Below are positions 46,098 through 56,348 of a stretch of 64,000 nt of DNA, one piece after another; position 1 is the first letter of the stretch; the number at the start of each line of letters is the position of its first letter. Made by a program: the position numbers and the translations under genes. Origin of the DNA: Niallia taxi (GTDB lineage: Bacteria; Bacillota; Bacilli; Bacillales; Cytobacillaceae); contig NZ_RZTZ01000005.1 in the NCBI RefSeq assembly GCF_004005475.1, positions 186,001-250,000 on the forward strand, read 5' to 3'. A model generated the notes under the pieces. The model did no database searches, had not been told where the DNA came from, and was given only the letters and a program-made list of their open reading frames with translations.

Positions 46098-46631
46098 TTA
46101 CAATTCATATTCCTTAATAAATTCATCCAACGTAAACTTGATGCCATAATAGACAAATAAAGCAGCGATAGAAGCAGGATAACCGAAGCGATTGCCATCT
46201 TCATCAGGCAGCAGGCCTTTCGTCAATTTAAGGTCAATATGAACATCTGCAATGTCTTGTAATCCTTCTGAATCAGCAGAAATAATGGTACTTACAGACA
46301 CAAAAGGAATATATTCTTCCGCAAGCTTCTTGGCTAAAGAAAGAACCTCCGAATCATCTGACGCTCGTGAGAACAATAAGAAGCGGTCATTTGGGCTAAC
46401 ATTATCAACAGAATGCTCCTCTGTCCATTCTTCTGCCCCTTGCAGCGGTTCAGCACTGTACAAGCTTTCAGAAACAACTGCTTTCATTTCATTAGTGGCA
46501 TAAATGAAGATTTTTCCATCTCCGCCAAGTGCTTGAGCAAGTATTCTGGCACTATCCTCCATTGATTCTTCTTCCTTTTCGTGAAGTCTTTTAAATAAAC
46601 CACTTAATTGAGTGGAGAACATTTTAAGCAA
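46098..46631 (-). CDS. ywjG: DUF2529 family protein YwjG
   Basis: 177-residue protein of the DUF2529 family, with a SIS-like alpha/beta fold (DGKIFIYATNEMKAVVSESLY, IPFVSVSTI). Function unknown. It starts at TTG after GGGGGTG; the N-terminus MLKMFSTQLSG agrees with B. subtilis YwjG from memory, which supports TTG over the ATG three codons later. Divergent from spo0F. Confidence 0.82.
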   Translation of the reverse strand: MLKMFSTQLSGLFKRLHEKEEESMEDSARILAQALGGDGKIFIYATNEMKAVVSESLYSAEPLQGAEEWTEEHSVDNVSPNDRFLLFSRASDDSEVLSLAKKLAEEYIPFVSVSTIISADSEGLQDIADVHIDLKLTKGLLPDEDGNRFGYPASIAALFVYYGIKFTLDEFIKEYEL

Positions 46632-46937
46632 TGTGAGGCACCCCCATATTTATTTTTACAATCTTATCCATTGATAGGGAAAGTTTGAGTGATTCAATAG
46701 TATTATAAGGAAACGGCAAGAAAAGGCAAAATTTATGCCTGTCAGCAGGAAAATATCAATAAAAAGTAGAAAGTTATTTATAGAGAAAAACTTTGTTATA
46801 TAATGGATGTAATTGGGTCTATTGTCTAAAATAGTCTTTTTTGCTGTGTCGAATATCAGCAGCCGGTTATCAGATATAGGGGAACATCTTTTTCATTTGC
46901 AAAAAACAGAGAAAAATTAGGAAGGGTAGGGTCTAAA
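46632..46937. promoter_or_regulatory. spo0F promoter region
   Basis: 306 bases. A SigH-like promoter is suggested by CAGGAAAAT (46746-46754) and AGAAA (46768-46772), spacer 13. A SigA-like TATAAT lies at 46799-46804 with a weak -35. Spo0A-box-like TTGTCTAAA (46822-46830, one mismatch) and an exact TGTCGAA (46847-46853) are downstream. This is the order of elements expected for phosphorelay control of spo0F. Confidence 0.45.
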
Positions 46938-47300
46938 ATGAAAGGGAAAATATTAATCGTGGATGACCAGTTCGGTATCAGAATTTTATTAAATGAAGTG
47001 TTTCAGAAAGAAGGCTACAAAACATTTCAGGCTGCAAATGGAGTGCAGGCACTAGAAATAGTGACACAAGAGGTTCCTGATTTGGTGCTTCTTGATATGA
47101 AAATCCCTGGAATGGATGGCATTGAAATATTAAAACGTATGAAAAAGCTTTACAAGGATATCCGTGTAATTATCATGACGGCATATGGTGAGCTTGATAT
47201 GATTCAGGAAGCAAAGGATCTTGGTGCATTGACACATTTTGCGAAGCCTTTCGACATTGATGATTTGCGTGCGGCAGTAAAGGAATATATCGTCAGCTAA
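46938..47300 (+). CDS. spo0F: Sporulation phosphorelay response regulator Spo0F
   Basis: 120-residue stand-alone receiver. Acidic pocket Asp9/Asp10, phospho-acceptor Asp53 in [12 protein letters not shown], conserved Thr in IIMTAYGE and Lys in HFAKPF. Nearly identical to B. subtilis Spo0F in the Spo0B contact helix [10 protein letters not shown]. It passes phosphate from sensor kinases to Spo0B in sporulation initiation. GAAGGGTAGGG precedes the ATG. Confidence 0.97.
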   Translation: MKGKILIVDDQFGIRILLNEVFQKEGYKTFQAANGVQALEIVTQEVPDLVLLDMKIPGMDGIEILKRMKKLYKDIRVIIMTAYGELDMIQEAKDLGALTHFAKPFDIDDLRAAVKEYIVS

Positions 47301-47373
47301 AGTATGGAACTAAACGGAGCCTTTTGGGGCACTTATACCTAGTAATTTTTACGAATACATATTAACTAAAAAT

Positions 47374-47407
47374 TGGTAGAGCAAATTAATTGCTCTATCA
47401 ATTTTTT
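47374..47407 (+). terminator. Terminator after spo0F
   Basis: GGTAGAGCAA / TTGCTCTATC hairpin then a T-run, about 75 bases after the stop. Confidence 0.82.
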
Positions 47408-47619
47408 GAATAAAACTAATTTTTTTATGACATTTTATAAAAAATGGTTGGATAGATAGCATTTCTCTACTTATTTTGGTATGATTACCTATGGAATTTA
47501 AAAGCTAATTGATTCGTTTTATTTTACTAGGGGTAATGTATACATATTCACAATTCTCTTTGGAGAATTTAATAAAGGTTACCTTGTAAAAACGACGATC
47601 ATAATAAGGAGGAAGAAAT
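47408..47619 (+). promoter_or_regulatory. fbaA promoter and leader
   Basis: Extended -10 TGGTATGAT (47477-47485) about 135 bases before the ATG, implying a long leader. The leader has an 8-bp hairpin AATTCTC-TTTG-GAGAATT (about 47552-47569). AAGGAGG lies before the start. Confidence 0.5.
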
Positions 47620-48477
47620 ATGCCTTTAGTTTCAATGAAAGACATGTTAAACAAAGCAAAAGCAGAAGGCTATGCTGTTGGTCAATTTAACTTAAATAAC
47701 CTTGAGTTCACTCAAGCAATTCTTCAAGCTGCAGAAGAAGAAAAATCTCCAGTTATCCTTGGGGTATCTGAAGGTGCTGCTCGTTACATGGGTGGTTTCA
47801 CAACTGTAGTTAAGATGGTAGAAGGTTTACTTGTAGACTATAAAATCACTGTTCCAGTTGCTATTCACTTGGATCACGGTTCAAGCTTCGAAAAATGTAA
47901 AGAAGCTATCGACGCTGGATTCACTTCCGTTATGATCGATGCTTCTCACCACCCATTTGAAGAGAACGTTGAAACAACTAAAAAAGTTGTTGACTATGCT
48001 CATTCAAAAGGTGTTTCAGTTGAAGCTGAGCTTGGAACTGTTGGCGGACAAGAAGATGATGTTGTAGCTGAAGGCGTAATCTACGCTAATGCACAAGAGT
48101 GTGTTGAGCTTGTTAAACGCACTGGCATCGATACTCTAGCTCCAGCACTTGGTTCTGTACACGGACCATACAAAGGTGAACCAAACCTTGGTTTCAAAGA
48201 AATGGAAGAAATCGGTAACCTTACTGGTCTTCCACTAGTATTGCACGGAGGAACTGGAATCCCAACAAAAGATATCCAAAAATCTGTTTCTCTTGGTACA
48301 GCTAAAATCAATGTTAACACGGAAAACCAAATCGCTTCTGCTAAAGCAGTTCGCGAAACATTGGCTGCTAAACCAGAAGAGTACGATCCACGTAAATACT
48401 TAGGACCAGCTCGTGACGCTATTAAAGCAACTGTTATTGGCAAAATCAAAGAATTCGGTTCTTCAAACAAAGCGTAA
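47620..48477 (+). CDS. fbaA: Class II fructose-bisphosphate aldolase
   Basis: 285 residues. Zinc ligands in HLDHGSS (His after VPVAI), the conserved [10 protein letters not shown] segment, [13 protein letters not shown] and LHGGTGIP. Cleaves fructose 1,6-bisphosphate in glycolysis. Strongly biased codon use typical of a highly expressed gene. Followed by a 640-base gap where B. subtilis has the transaldolase gene. Confidence 0.97.
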   Translation: MPLVSMKDMLNKAKAEGYAVGQFNLNNLEFTQAILQAAEEEKSPVILGVSEGAARYMGGFTTVVKMVEGLLVDYKITVPVAIHLDHGSSFEKCKEAIDAGFTSVMIDASHHPFEENVETTKKVVDYAHSKGVSVEAELGTVGGQEDDVVAEGVIYANAQECVELVKRTGIDTLAPALGSVHGPYKGEPNLGFKEMEEIGNLTGLPLVLHGGTGIPTKDIQKSVSLGTAKINVNTENQIASAKAVRETLAAKPEEYDPRKYLGPARDAIKATVIGKIKEFGSSNKA

Positions 48478-49117
48478 TATAACATAAATGATCGAAACCG
48501 TCCTTAATGGGCGGTTTCCGTTCATTTACTGTATTTTAGAAAGTCAGTCGAATAAACAGACATATTGTCGGTTATGATGTATAAAGAATGATAATTCCCC
48601 ATTTGAAGACTGGCTGAAGCTGCTTAAAGGAACAAGACAAGCAGTCCCCATCTGGACTAGACTAAAAGCACCTTTATGTTCAACACATCCAGTATTCTAG
48701 TTATCAAGCTTCTATTGAAAAAACACCCAGATTTTTATTGATTATTAATTTCACCGTTCGCAAATTAGACTTGGCGATATTAATTTTGATACTACTTGAG
48801 ATTTATTAGCCAAATTGGGAATACCCAATTGTCCTTAAATGTTAATTGGACATGCTTTTGCCCTTCTAAACATTGTGCATGTGCTAGCACTTTTCCTATC
48901 TTCCTTAAATTTTGGTATAATAATTGAATTAGTAGGAACTCATAATTGATATTACATTCAAGACTTAAGTCAATTTTTATATTCCTGTAAACAGGGAAGT
49001 TAGCAAAGCAGTACTTGCCCAAATGAAAAGGGGCCGCAAAACGGCTAAGTAATTTCGGATAATACGAAAATTACATAATTAAGTACACGCATTGCTTGGC
49101 TTAGAAGGGAGTTAGAA
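48478..49117. other. Long intergenic region between fbaA and murA
   Basis: 640 bases without a supported gene. It has a terminator-like stem GAAACCG(TCC) / GGGCGGTTTC at 48494-48518, then AT-rich sequence with CCAAATTGGG-type repeats near 48812-48835, an extended -10 TGGTATAAT (48913-48921) for murA, and a leader with a small GCCG/CGGC hairpin near 49034-49047. No trace of a transaldolase frame was seen. Confidence 0.5.
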
Positions 49118-50404
49118 ATGGAAAAACTTATGATTGCAGGTGGATCACCATTAAAAGGTACGGTACGCATTAGCGGAGCAAAAAACAGTGCAGTTGCGCT
49201 GATACCAGCCACTATTTTAGCAGAATCTCCAGTGACCATTGAGGGATTGCCTGACATTTCTGATGTACACATATTGAAAGGGATTATGGAGGAATTAGGA
49301 GGAAGTGTTTCATTCTCTGATTCTGATATGACGATTGACCCGACTTCTATGATTTCCATGCCTATGCCAAATGGTAAGGTCAAAAAGCTGCGTGCTTCCT
49401 ATTACTTAATGGGAGCAATGCTAGGCAGATTTAAAAAAGCTGTAATTGGATTGCCTGGGGGCTGCCATTTAGGTCCAAGGCCTATTGATCAGCATATAAA
49501 AGGATTTGAAGCATTAGGAGCTCAAGTGACAAATGAACAGGGAGCCATTTATCTAAGAGCTGATGAGCTGAGGGGAGCCAGAATCTATCTCGATGTGGTG
49601 AGTGTAGGGGCAACTATTAATATCATGCTTGCGGCTGTAAGAGCAAAAGGCAGAACAATTATTGAGAATGCCGCTAAAGAGCCAGAAATCATCGATGTTG
49701 CTACATTGCTGACTAATATGGGGGCTAAGATTAAAGGTGCAGGAACGGATGTTATTCGAATAGATGGTGTCGATCGGTTAGATGGCTGCCGTCATACAAT
49801 TATCCCTGACCGAATTGAGGCAGGAACGTATATAATTATTGGCGCAGCGGTCGGTGATGGAATACTGATTGACAATGTTATACCACAGCATTTAGAATCT
49901 CTTATCGCAAAATTAAGGGAAATGGGTGTGCATATAGAATCAAGTGGTGATCAAGTATTTGTCAGCTCCAATCCTGATTTGAAGCCAGTGGATATTAAAA
50001 CCCTTGTTTACCCAGGATTCCCGACAGATTTACAGCAGCCGTTCACATCGCTTTTAACAAAAACAAACGGTACAAGCATGGTAACGGATACAATATACAG
50101 TGCCCGCTTTAAGCATATTGATGAACTGAGAAGGATGAATGCCACGATTAAAGTGGAAGGAAGATCGGCAATTATCAATGGACCTGTTCATCTGCAAGGA
50201 GCACGCGTTAAGGCAAGTGATTTAAGAGCTGGAGCAGCATTGGTAATTGCAGGATTGATGGCAGATGGCATCACTGAAGTTACTGGTATTGAGCATATTG
50301 ACAGAGGATATGGACAGCTTGTAGAGAAGCTGAAGGGCTTAGGAGCTTCTATCTGGCGTGAAGGAATGACCCAGGAAGAGTATGAACAGATAAAAAATGG
50401 TTGA
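49118..50404 (+). CDS. murA: UDP-N-acetylglucosamine 1-carboxyvinyltransferase
   Basis: 428-residue EPSP-synthase-fold enzyme. Catalytic Cys116 in [15 protein letters not shown] (the fosfomycin target), [11 protein letters not shown] at the N-terminus and [12 protein letters not shown]. Commits UDP-GlcNAc to peptidoglycan synthesis. Gene position between fbaA and rho corresponds to the B. subtilis second copy (murAB/murZ). Ribosome binding site is AGAAGGGAG. Confidence 0.97.
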   Translation: MEKLMIAGGSPLKGTVRISGAKNSAVALIPATILAESPVTIEGLPDISDVHILKGIMEELGGSVSFSDSDMTIDPTSMISMPMPNGKVKKLRASYYLMGAMLGRFKKAVIGLPGGCHLGPRPIDQHIKGFEALGAQVTNEQGAIYLRADELRGARIYLDVVSVGATINIMLAAVRAKGRTIIENAAKEPEIIDVATLLTNMGAKIKGAGTDVIRIDGVDRLDGCRHTIIPDRIEAGTYIIIGAAVGDGILIDNVIPQHLESLIAKLREMGVHIESSGDQVFVSSNPDLKPVDIKTLVYPGFPTDLQQPFTSLLTKTNGTSMVTDTIYSARFKHIDELRRMNATIKVEGRSAIINGPVHLQGARVKASDLRAGAALVIAGLMADGITEVTGIEHIDRGYGQLVEKLKGLGASIWREGMTQEEYEQIKNG

Positions 50405-50792
50405 TAGTGAAGTGATATCAGGGTGGAATAATGGGTGCTGCTAATCTTAATGGACCCCTTCTGTAAGTGGAGGTGCTTTAAAGCGAGGTCAGCCTCATTC
50501 TGCCCGTTTTATCTTATGTTGATATTCCAAGAAAACGGATTCTTTTCCTTTTAAATTGTAGTTGCATATCAACGATTAGATTAGGTAAAATAGAGATTGC
50601 TTTTATGCAAAAAAACTTCTTAACATGCGGGAGTGCGGGAATTAATACTATACTTCATTAACTATACACATCTTATAGTTTTTTTCTTCTTCAAACACGT
50701 AACGCCTCAAAAAAAATGAATACATTCCTTTCCAAATACAAATTTCGCTAAATGGTAGGAATAACTGAAAATGAAAAAAGAGTGGTGGCAAA
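50405..50792 (+). promoter_or_regulatory. murA-rho intergenic region with possible rho attenuator
   Basis: 388 bases with no gene; B. subtilis has glpX here. A 7-bp hairpin AACTATA (50660-50666) / TATAGTT (50674-50680) followed by a T-run resembles a weak terminator about 110 bases before rho. B. subtilis rho is autoregulated, so this may be an attenuator. A GC-rich region at 50430-50510 has no clear fold. Confidence 0.4.
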
Positions 50793-52070
50793 ATGGGATT
50801 GAACATATCTAGTTTGGAAAATATGAAATTAAAAGAGCTATACGAATTGGCTCGTGAATATAAAGTAGCTTATTACAGCAAGTTGACAAAAAAAGAGCTT
50901 ATATTCTCTATCTTGAAAGCGAGAGCCGAGCAGGAAGGGTATTTCTTCATGGAAGGTGTTCTGGAGATTATCCAATCAGAGGGCTTTGGCTTCTTGAGAC
51001 CGATTAACTATTCACCTAGTTCACAGGATATCTACATATCAGCTTCCCAAATCAGAAAATTTGATTTGAGAAATGGGGATAAGGTTTCAGGTAAAGTGCG
51101 TCCGCCTAAAGAGAATGAGCGATACTTCGGCTTGCTGCAAGTGGAAGCAGTAAATGGCGATGATCCGGCAACAGCAAAGGAAAGGGTTCATTTTCCAGCG
51201 CTAACGCCATTATATCCAGACATACAGATGAAGCTAGAGACAACACAAAAGTATGCTTCTACACGTATTATGGATGTACTTGCACCTGTCGGCTTTGGGC
51301 AGCGTGGATTAATTGTTGCGCCTCCAAAGGCTGGTAAAACAATGCTTATCAAGGAGATTGCCAACAGCATCACAACGAATCATCCGGATGCGGAGCTTAT
51401 TGTCCTTTTAATTGATGAGCGACCAGAGGAAGTAACGGACATCGAAAGATCTGTAAGCGGGGATGTTGTAAGCTCCACTTTTGATGAGGTTCCAGAAAAC
51501 CATATTAAAGTTGCTGAGCTTGTTTTGGAAAGAGCAATGCGTCTTGTGGAGCATAAGCGTGATGTTGTTATCCTGATGGACAGTATAACTAGACTTGCGA
51601 GGGCATACAATCTTGTAATTCCTCCAAGTGGTAGAACGTTATCAGGAGGGATAGACCCTGCTGCTTTCCATCGTCCAAAACGCTTCTTCGGTGCAGCACG
51701 TAATATTGAAGAAGGCGGTTCTTTAACAATCCTTGCAACTGCATTGGTGGACACAGGTTCTCGTATGGATGATGTTATTTATGAGGAATTTAAGGGTACA
51801 GGTAATATGGAGCTTCATTTAGACCGCTCTCTTGCAGAAAGAAGAATTTTCCCTGCGATTGATATTCGCCGTTCTGGTACGCGTAAAGAGGAACTTCTTA
51901 TACCGAAGGAACACTTGGATAAGCTATGGGCCATTCGCAAGTCCATGTCTGATGCTCCTGACTTTGCAGAACGTTTCTTACGTAAGCTAAGACAAACAAA
52001 GTCTAACGAAGAATTTTTCGCTGTATTGTCTGATCAGATGAAGGCAGGAACTGCTGCGAAGCGTTCTTAA
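50793..52070 (+). CDS. rho: Transcription termination factor Rho
   Basis: 425 residues. N-terminal SAP-like region ([17 protein letters not shown]), cold-shock RNA-binding domain with GFGFLRP, Walker A PPKAGKTM, Walker [15 protein letters not shown] and the Q/R loops of a RecA-type hexameric helicase. Terminates transcription at rut sites. The ribosome binding site GTGGTGG is weak, fitting a tightly controlled gene. A nearby ATG at 50771 is in another frame. Confidence 0.97.
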   Translation: MGLNISSLENMKLKELYELAREYKVAYYSKLTKKELIFSILKARAEQEGYFFMEGVLEIIQSEGFGFLRPINYSPSSQDIYISASQIRKFDLRNGDKVSGKVRPPKENERYFGLLQVEAVNGDDPATAKERVHFPALTPLYPDIQMKLETTQKYASTRIMDVLAPVGFGQRGLIVAPPKAGKTMLIKEIANSITTNHPDAELIVLLIDERPEEVTDIERSVSGDVVSSTFDEVPENHIKVAELVLERAMRLVEHKRDVVILMDSITRLARAYNLVIPPSGRTLSGGIDPAAFHRPKRFFGAARNIEEGGSLTILATALVDTGSRMDDVIYEEFKGTGNMELHLDRSLAERRIFPAIDIRRSGTRKEELLIPKEHLDKLWAIRKSMSDAPDFAERFLRKLRQTKSNEEFFAVLSDQMKAGTAAKRS

Positions 52071-52131
52071 TTGCTGTTAAGTGAATTCAAAACTTGGGAA
52101 AAATTTCATGATTCAAGATGAGGAAATGAAG

Positions 52132-52160
52132 TTGCAAAAAGCCCATGTACTTGTTATAAT
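52132..52160 (+). promoter_or_regulatory. rpmE promoter
   Basis: TTGCAA (52132-52137) and TATAAT (52155-52160) with a 17-base spacer, close to the SigA consensus. It gives a leader of about 100 bases. Confidence 0.75.
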
Positions 52161-52182
52161 GATGACAGTGTGTTTTTGAAAT

Positions 52183-52219
52183 AATAATGCATGGGAAAAA
52201 GCATTGTCCAAGCATTATT
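52183..52219 (+). other. Candidate L31 leader hairpin
   Basis: AATAATGC (52183-52190) pairs with GCATTATT (52212-52219), and an inner GG/CC pair can extend it. It sits between the promoter and the ribosome binding site of rpmE, where autoregulatory leaders of ribosomal protein L31 occur in other bacteria. Confidence 0.4.
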
Positions 52220-52266
52220 CTATAACTCTGTTTCGAAAGTTGCAGGGCGGAAGGAGATGAAAAGGA

Positions 52267-52479
52267 ATGAAAGCAGGAATTCATCCAACTTATAATGAAA
52301 TTACGGTAAAATGCGCATGTGGCAACGAGTTCACAACTGGTTCTGTTGCAAAAGAGATGAAAGTTGAAACTTGCTCTGAGTGCCATCCGTTCTATACTGG
52401 ACGTCAAAAATTCGCTGAAGCTGGCGGACGTGTTGACCGTTTCAACAAAAAATACGGCATCAAAACGCAACAACAATAA
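52267..52479 (+). CDS. rpmE: 50S ribosomal protein L31 (zinc-binding form)
   Basis: 70 residues with all four zinc ligands, Cys16 and Cys18 (KCACGNEF) and Cys36 and Cys39 (ETCSECHPF). This is the zinc-containing form that, under zinc starvation, is replaced by YtiA-type L31 in B. subtilis. Two ribosome binding sites (GGAAGGAG and AAAAGGA) precede the ATG. Follows rho as in B. subtilis. Confidence 0.97.
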   Translation: MKAGIHPTYNEITVKCACGNEFTTGSVAKEMKVETCSECHPFYTGRQKFAEAGGRVDRFNKKYGIKTQQQ

Positions 52480-52486
52480 TCAATCC

Positions 52487-52530
52487 AAAGAACAGGCAAG
52501 AATGTTTCATACCTTGCCTGTTCTTTCTTT
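52487..52530 (+). terminator. Terminator after rpmE
   Basis: AAAGAACAGGCAAG / CTTGCCTGTTCTTT stem with a T-rich tail. Confidence 0.88.
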
Positions 52531-52558
52531 ATGATAATCCTGCGGACTAAGAGGGTGT

Positions 52559-52602
52559 TTAAGAATACAAGAAACTGAAATACGGATTTTTTGTATTCTT
52601 AA
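52559..52602. repeat. 12-bp inverted repeat upstream of tdk
   Basis: TTAAGAATACAA and TTGTATTCTTAA separated by 20 bases, perfect match. About 85 bases before the tdk ATG. Could be an operator, or a hairpin in the transcript. Confidence 0.55.
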
Positions 52603-52687
52603 GCGTCTTCTATTAGTACATGAACGCTACAGTCGCTTTGCTAACTTAGTAAAGGACATGTTTTTGGAGGAAGGAAGGAGAGGTTTC

Positions 52688-53302
52688 ATGTATGTGATGA
52701 AACATCATGGATGGGTAGAGGTTATTTGCGGAAGTATGTTTTCCGGTAAATCTGAAGAGCTTATCCGACGAGTTAGAAGAGCCCAATTTGCTAAACAGAA
52801 CATTGTTGTGTTTAAGCCTAAAATAGATAATCGTTACAGTGAGGAAGCTGTTGTCTCACATAATGGTTCTACAACAGTTGCTGTCCCAATCAGCAACTCC
52901 TCAGAAATCTTTGAATATGTGAAACCAGATGTTGAAGTGGTTGCCATTGACGAAGTCCAGTTTTTTGATCCGGAGATAGTGGCGGTTGTCCAGCATTTAG
53001 CCAATAGCGGCTATAGAGTTATCTGTGCAGGATTGGATCAGGACTTCCGTGGTGAGCCATTTGGAAGAATGCCTGAACTTATGGCGATTGCAGAGTTGGT
53101 GACAAAGCTGCAGGCAGTTTGTGCTGTATGTGGTTCACCGGCAAGCCGTACGCAGCGACTAATTGACGGATCGCCAGCATCGTATGATGACCCAATCATA
53201 CTTGTCGGTGCTTCTGAATCGTATGAGCCTAGATGTCGTCATCATCATGAAGTACCTAAATCACCTTCACTGAAAGAAATCAACAGTACTTCGATAAAAT
53301 GA
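52688..53302 (+). CDS. tdk: Thymidine kinase
   Basis: 204-residue type II thymidine kinase. Walker [35 protein letters not shown], and a zinc site with CAVCG plus CRHHH near the C-terminus. Salvages thymidine. ATG 52688 (MYVMKHHGW) follows AAGGAGAGG; ten further in-frame codons upstream are not conserved. Position after rpmE is as in B. subtilis. Confidence 0.95.
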   Translation: MYVMKHHGWVEVICGSMFSGKSEELIRRVRRAQFAKQNIVVFKPKIDNRYSEEAVVSHNGSTTVAVPISNSSEIFEYVKPDVEVVAIDEVQFFDPEIVAVVQHLANSGYRVICAGLDQDFRGEPFGRMPELMAIAELVTKLQAVCAVCGSPASRTQRLIDGSPASYDDPIILVGASESYEPRCRHHHEVPKSPSLKEINSTSIK

Positions 53303-53313
53303 CTGTATGCAAA

Positions 53314-53349
53314 AAAAGTCCCCATTAGAATGCTCTAATGGGGACTTTA
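53314..53349. terminator. Bidirectional terminator between tdk and the RsbR-like gene
   Basis: AAAGTCCCCATTAGA / TCTAATGGGGACTTT stem with a 4-base loop. Confidence 0.9.
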
Positions 53350-54198
53350 TTAGGAAGATACAGATAAGCCAAGCTTTGAAAGTGCCTGCTTGAGTGTGCT
53401 GTATGTAGGAACATTCTCAAGGCTAATCCCTAAATTATTGATGACTTGTGCTATATCGGGTCTTAGCCCTGATATACTCGCTTCCATGCCTGTGTACTTC
53501 AGAATCTTTACTAAGCTTAGAAGCCTTTGCAGTACCATCGTATCAATGGAAGATACGCCAGAAAGATCAATAAGCAGATGTCTAATTTCCCTTTCCTTGC
53601 AGCCTGCAGGGACATTTTCTAAGATTAGATTCCCTCTTGTTGTGTCAATGGCCCCAATAATCGGCAGAACTCCGATATGATTGATAATGGGGATAATCGG
53701 GTTGCTTAATTCATTGATTGTTTCTTGCTGCGCCTGAATTTTTTTGAGATTGTATTCGTGGTACATTTCAGTGAATTCATTGTTCAGTTTGTCAAAAGTG
53801 AGATGGAAGACCGAACTCCAATGCAATATGGTTGCCTGTGGAACATCTCCTATTTCTTCAATGAATATAGTAATCATTTCCCAGATGGTTTGCCTAGTCA
53901 GACTTAAAGCATGCAGTACTTGGTGAACAGGCACGCCAAGCTTTACTCTGCTTTTGGCAATTTCGTTTGCCCATTTCGATAAATTTGCGGAGAAGATAGT
54001 CTCATCATCTAAAAAAGAACTGATGACAGTTTCAATTGTAAAAGCATGTTGGGACCTGAGTAGATTGTTAACAGCATCAGTAGAATCTTTACTATAAATG
54101 GATCCTTCTTCGCCGTTTTTTATGACGAACCATTTTTCCGTAATTATTGGGGCCTTTTCCATTATATAGTGATAGACAGATTCGTTGGATAGAGACAT
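53350..54198 (-). CDS. RsbR-family STAS protein (stressosome-type)
   Basis: 282 residues. A helical N-terminal RsbRD-like domain (about 1-150: IMEKAPIITEKWF, SVFHLTFDKLNNEF) is followed by a C-terminal STAS domain (160-280). The usual first phospho-threonine site is Ser here (LIDLSGVSSIDTMVLQ), and the second, in GLRPDIAQVINNLG, is Val. So it looks like a stressosome co-antagonist with altered phosphorylation. ATG 54198 follows AGAGAGGA. No rsbS/rsbT beside it; it is an isolated gene. Confidence 0.83.
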   Translation of the reverse strand: MSLSNESVYHYIMEKAPIITEKWFVIKNGEEGSIYSKDSTDAVNNLLRSQHAFTIETVISSFLDDETIFSANLSKWANEIAKSRVKLGVPVHQVLHALSLTRQTIWEMITIFIEEIGDVPQATILHWSSVFHLTFDKLNNEFTEMYHEYNLKKIQAQQETINELSNPIIPIINHIGVLPIIGAIDTTRGNLILENVPAGCKEREIRHLLIDLSGVSSIDTMVLQRLLSLVKILKYTGMEASISGLRPDIAQVINNLGISLENVPTYSTLKQALSKLGLSVSS

Positions 54199-54363
54199 TA
54201 TTTGTCCTCTCTTTCTATGAATATCTTTATTATAAAGCAAAACGTTACAAGTTAAGCATTATATCCTCGTAAATGCTGTTTTTACATGTTAATTTGGTTT
54301 TGACGGGGATAATAGCCTATAATATAATTAAAATGTTATGGAAAAAAATTGAGGTGAATATTC

Positions 54364-55437
54364 GTGTTTGATCGTCTGCAAGCTGTAGAGGATCGTTATG
54401 ACAGGCTTAATGAGCTATTGAGCGATCCTGAAATTGTCAATGATACAAAAAAATTGCGTGATTATTCTAAAGAGCAATCAGATATACAAGAAACGGTTGA
54501 AGTTTACCGGGAATATAAAGAAGTAAAAGCACAAAACCAAGATGCAAGATCAATGCTAGAGGAAAAGCTTGATTCAGAAATGCGTGCAATGGTTAAAGAA
54601 GAGTTGGATGAAACAGCAGCGAAAATTGAGGAATTAGAAGGACGTCTAAGAATATTGCTGATACCAAAAGATCCTAATGACGATAAGAACGTTATCATGG
54701 AAGTTCGGGGAGCAGCAGGTGGAGACGAAGCAGCGTTATTTGCTGGAGACTTGTTCCGTATGTACAGCCGCTATGCAGAATCACAAGGCTGGAAGATGGA
54801 AGTAATTGATGCGAGTTCAACAGGCGTAGGTGGATATAAGGAAATCATTTTCATGATAAACGGAAAAGGTGCTTATTCAAAGCTTAAGTTTGAAAATGGA
54901 GCACATAGGGTGCAACGTGTGCCTGAAACAGAATCTGGCGGAAGAATTCATACTTCCACTGCAACAGTTGCGTGTCTGCCTGAAGCAGAAGAGGTTGAAA
55001 TTGAAATCCACGATAAGGATATCCGTGTTGATACATTTACTTCTAGCGGACCTGGTGGACAAAGTGTTAACACTACAATGTCTGCGGTAAGATTAACACA
55101 TTTACCGACAGGAACAGTTGTATCTTGTCAGGACGAAAAATCGCAAATCAAAAACAAAGAAAAAGCAATGAAAGTATTACGTGCTCGTGTGTATGACAAG
55201 TTCCAACAAGAAGCACAAGCGGAGTATGACCAGCAGCGTAAGTCTGCAGTCGGTACAGGAGATCGTTCAGAACGTATCAGAACATATAACTTCCCGCAAA
55301 ACCGTGTAACAGATCACCGAATTGGACTCACTATCCAGAAGCTTGATCAAATCCTGCAAGGGAAAATGGAAGATATTATTGATGCTTTGATTTTGGAAGA
55401 GCAATCAAGCCGTTTGGAAAGTGCATCAGATGTCTGA
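54364..55437 (+). CDS. prfA: Peptide chain release factor 1
   Basis: 357-residue class I release factor, with GGQ in [20 protein letters not shown], the coiled N-terminal domain and a C-terminal [17 protein letters not shown]. Recognises UAA/UAG and releases nascent chains. Starts at GTG after GAGGTG. Overlaps prmC, whose product methylates its GGQ glutamine. Confidence 0.97.
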   Translation: MFDRLQAVEDRYDRLNELLSDPEIVNDTKKLRDYSKEQSDIQETVEVYREYKEVKAQNQDARSMLEEKLDSEMRAMVKEELDETAAKIEELEGRLRILLIPKDPNDDKNVIMEVRGAAGGDEAALFAGDLFRMYSRYAESQGWKMEVIDASSTGVGGYKEIIFMINGKGAYSKLKFENGAHRVQRVPETESGGRIHTSTATVACLPEAEEVEIEIHDKDIRVDTFTSSGPGGQSVNTTMSAVRLTHLPTGTVVSCQDEKSQIKNKEKAMKVLRARVYDKFQQEAQAEYDQQRKSAVGTGDRSERIRTYNFPQNRVTDHRIGLTIQKLDQILQGKMEDIIDALILEEQSSRLESASDV

Positions 55438-56305
55438 TTCAGGACAAATGAAAGTATTTGAAGCCCTTAAATGGGCTTCTTCTTATTTGACTGTGCATGG
55501 TCGTGAGGAGTACGCTGGAGAACTGCTAATGCGTCATGTATTAGGAGCGACTCGTTCTGAGATGCTGATGAAATTTAGAGAAGAGATGAGTGAAGATGCC
55601 TTTTGCCAGTTCCAAAAGTATGTCCATCTTCATGGTGAAGGAAAACCGATTCAATATTTAATGGGTTATGAGGACTTTTACGGACGGACATTTACAGTCA
55701 ATGAGGAGGTTCTTATCCCTAGACCGGAAACAGAAGAGCTTGTTTATAATATGCTAGAGCGAATCAAGGTGTTATATGGAAGTGAAATTGTTGATTTGGT
55801 TGATATTGGGACAGGGAGCGGGGCTATCGCAATAACGATGAAACTAGAATATCCACAGCTTCACGTGACTGCAACAGATCTATTTGAAGAATCCTTAAAG
55901 GTTGCAAGACAAAATGCAAAAGCACTTGAAGCAGAACTGGAATTTGTCCAAGGAGATTTGTTTGAGCCATTTTTAAAAGCTCAAAGAAAATTTGATGTAA
56001 TATTGTCAAATCCTCCTTATATACCAGATCAAGATGCCGCTGAAATGTCCGTTGTCGTTACAGAGCATGAGCCTCATCGAGCATTATTTGCAGGAGCAGA
56101 GGGCTTGGATATTTACAGAAGAATATGCGAGCAGCTTCCTTCTGTGTTAAAGACTAAAGGCATTGTCGGCTTTGAAGTCGGCATGGGACAAAGTGAAGCA
56201 GTTTCAAAATTGATTGTGAATGCTTTTCCATCAGCAAAGGTAAATGTTGTGTATGACATTAACAAAAAGGATCGAATGGTATTTGCTGAAATAGGGTTTG
56301 AGTGA
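55430..56305 (+). CDS. prmC: Release factor glutamine methyltransferase
   Basis: 291 residues. N-terminal helical substrate domain and a SAM methyltransferase domain with [12 protein letters not shown] and the NPPY motif (LSNPPYIP). Methylates the glutamine of GGQ in RF1/RF2. The start is uncertain: ATG 55430 is chosen because GGAAAG is well placed; ATG 55448 ([14 protein letters not shown]) matches homologues but its ribosome binding site AGGA is only three bases away. Overlap with prfA shows coupling. Confidence 0.92.
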   Translation: MSDSGQMKVFEALKWASSYLTVHGREEYAGELLMRHVLGATRSEMLMKFREEMSEDAFCQFQKYVHLHGEGKPIQYLMGYEDFYGRTFTVNEEVLIPRPETEELVYNMLERIKVLYGSEIVDLVDIGTGSGAIAITMKLEYPQLHVTATDLFEESLKVARQNAKALEAELEFVQGDLFEPFLKAQRKFDVILSNPPYIPDQDAAEMSVVVTEHEPHRALFAGAEGLDIYRRICEQLPSVLKTKGIVGFEVGMGQSEAVSKLIVNAFPSAKVNVVYDINKKDRMVFAEIGFE

Positions 56306-56323
56306 CATTTTTATATTAGTTTG

Positions 56324-56348
56324 AACCGCGGATAATCCGCGGTTTTTT
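56324..56348 (+). terminator. Terminator after prmC
   Basis: AACCGCGG / CCGCGGTT hairpin followed by TTTTTT. Confidence 0.88.

Noticed and set aside
48081-48485. 134-codon minus-strand frame opposite fbaA
   Set aside because: Long antisense frame caused by biased codon use in a highly expressed gene.
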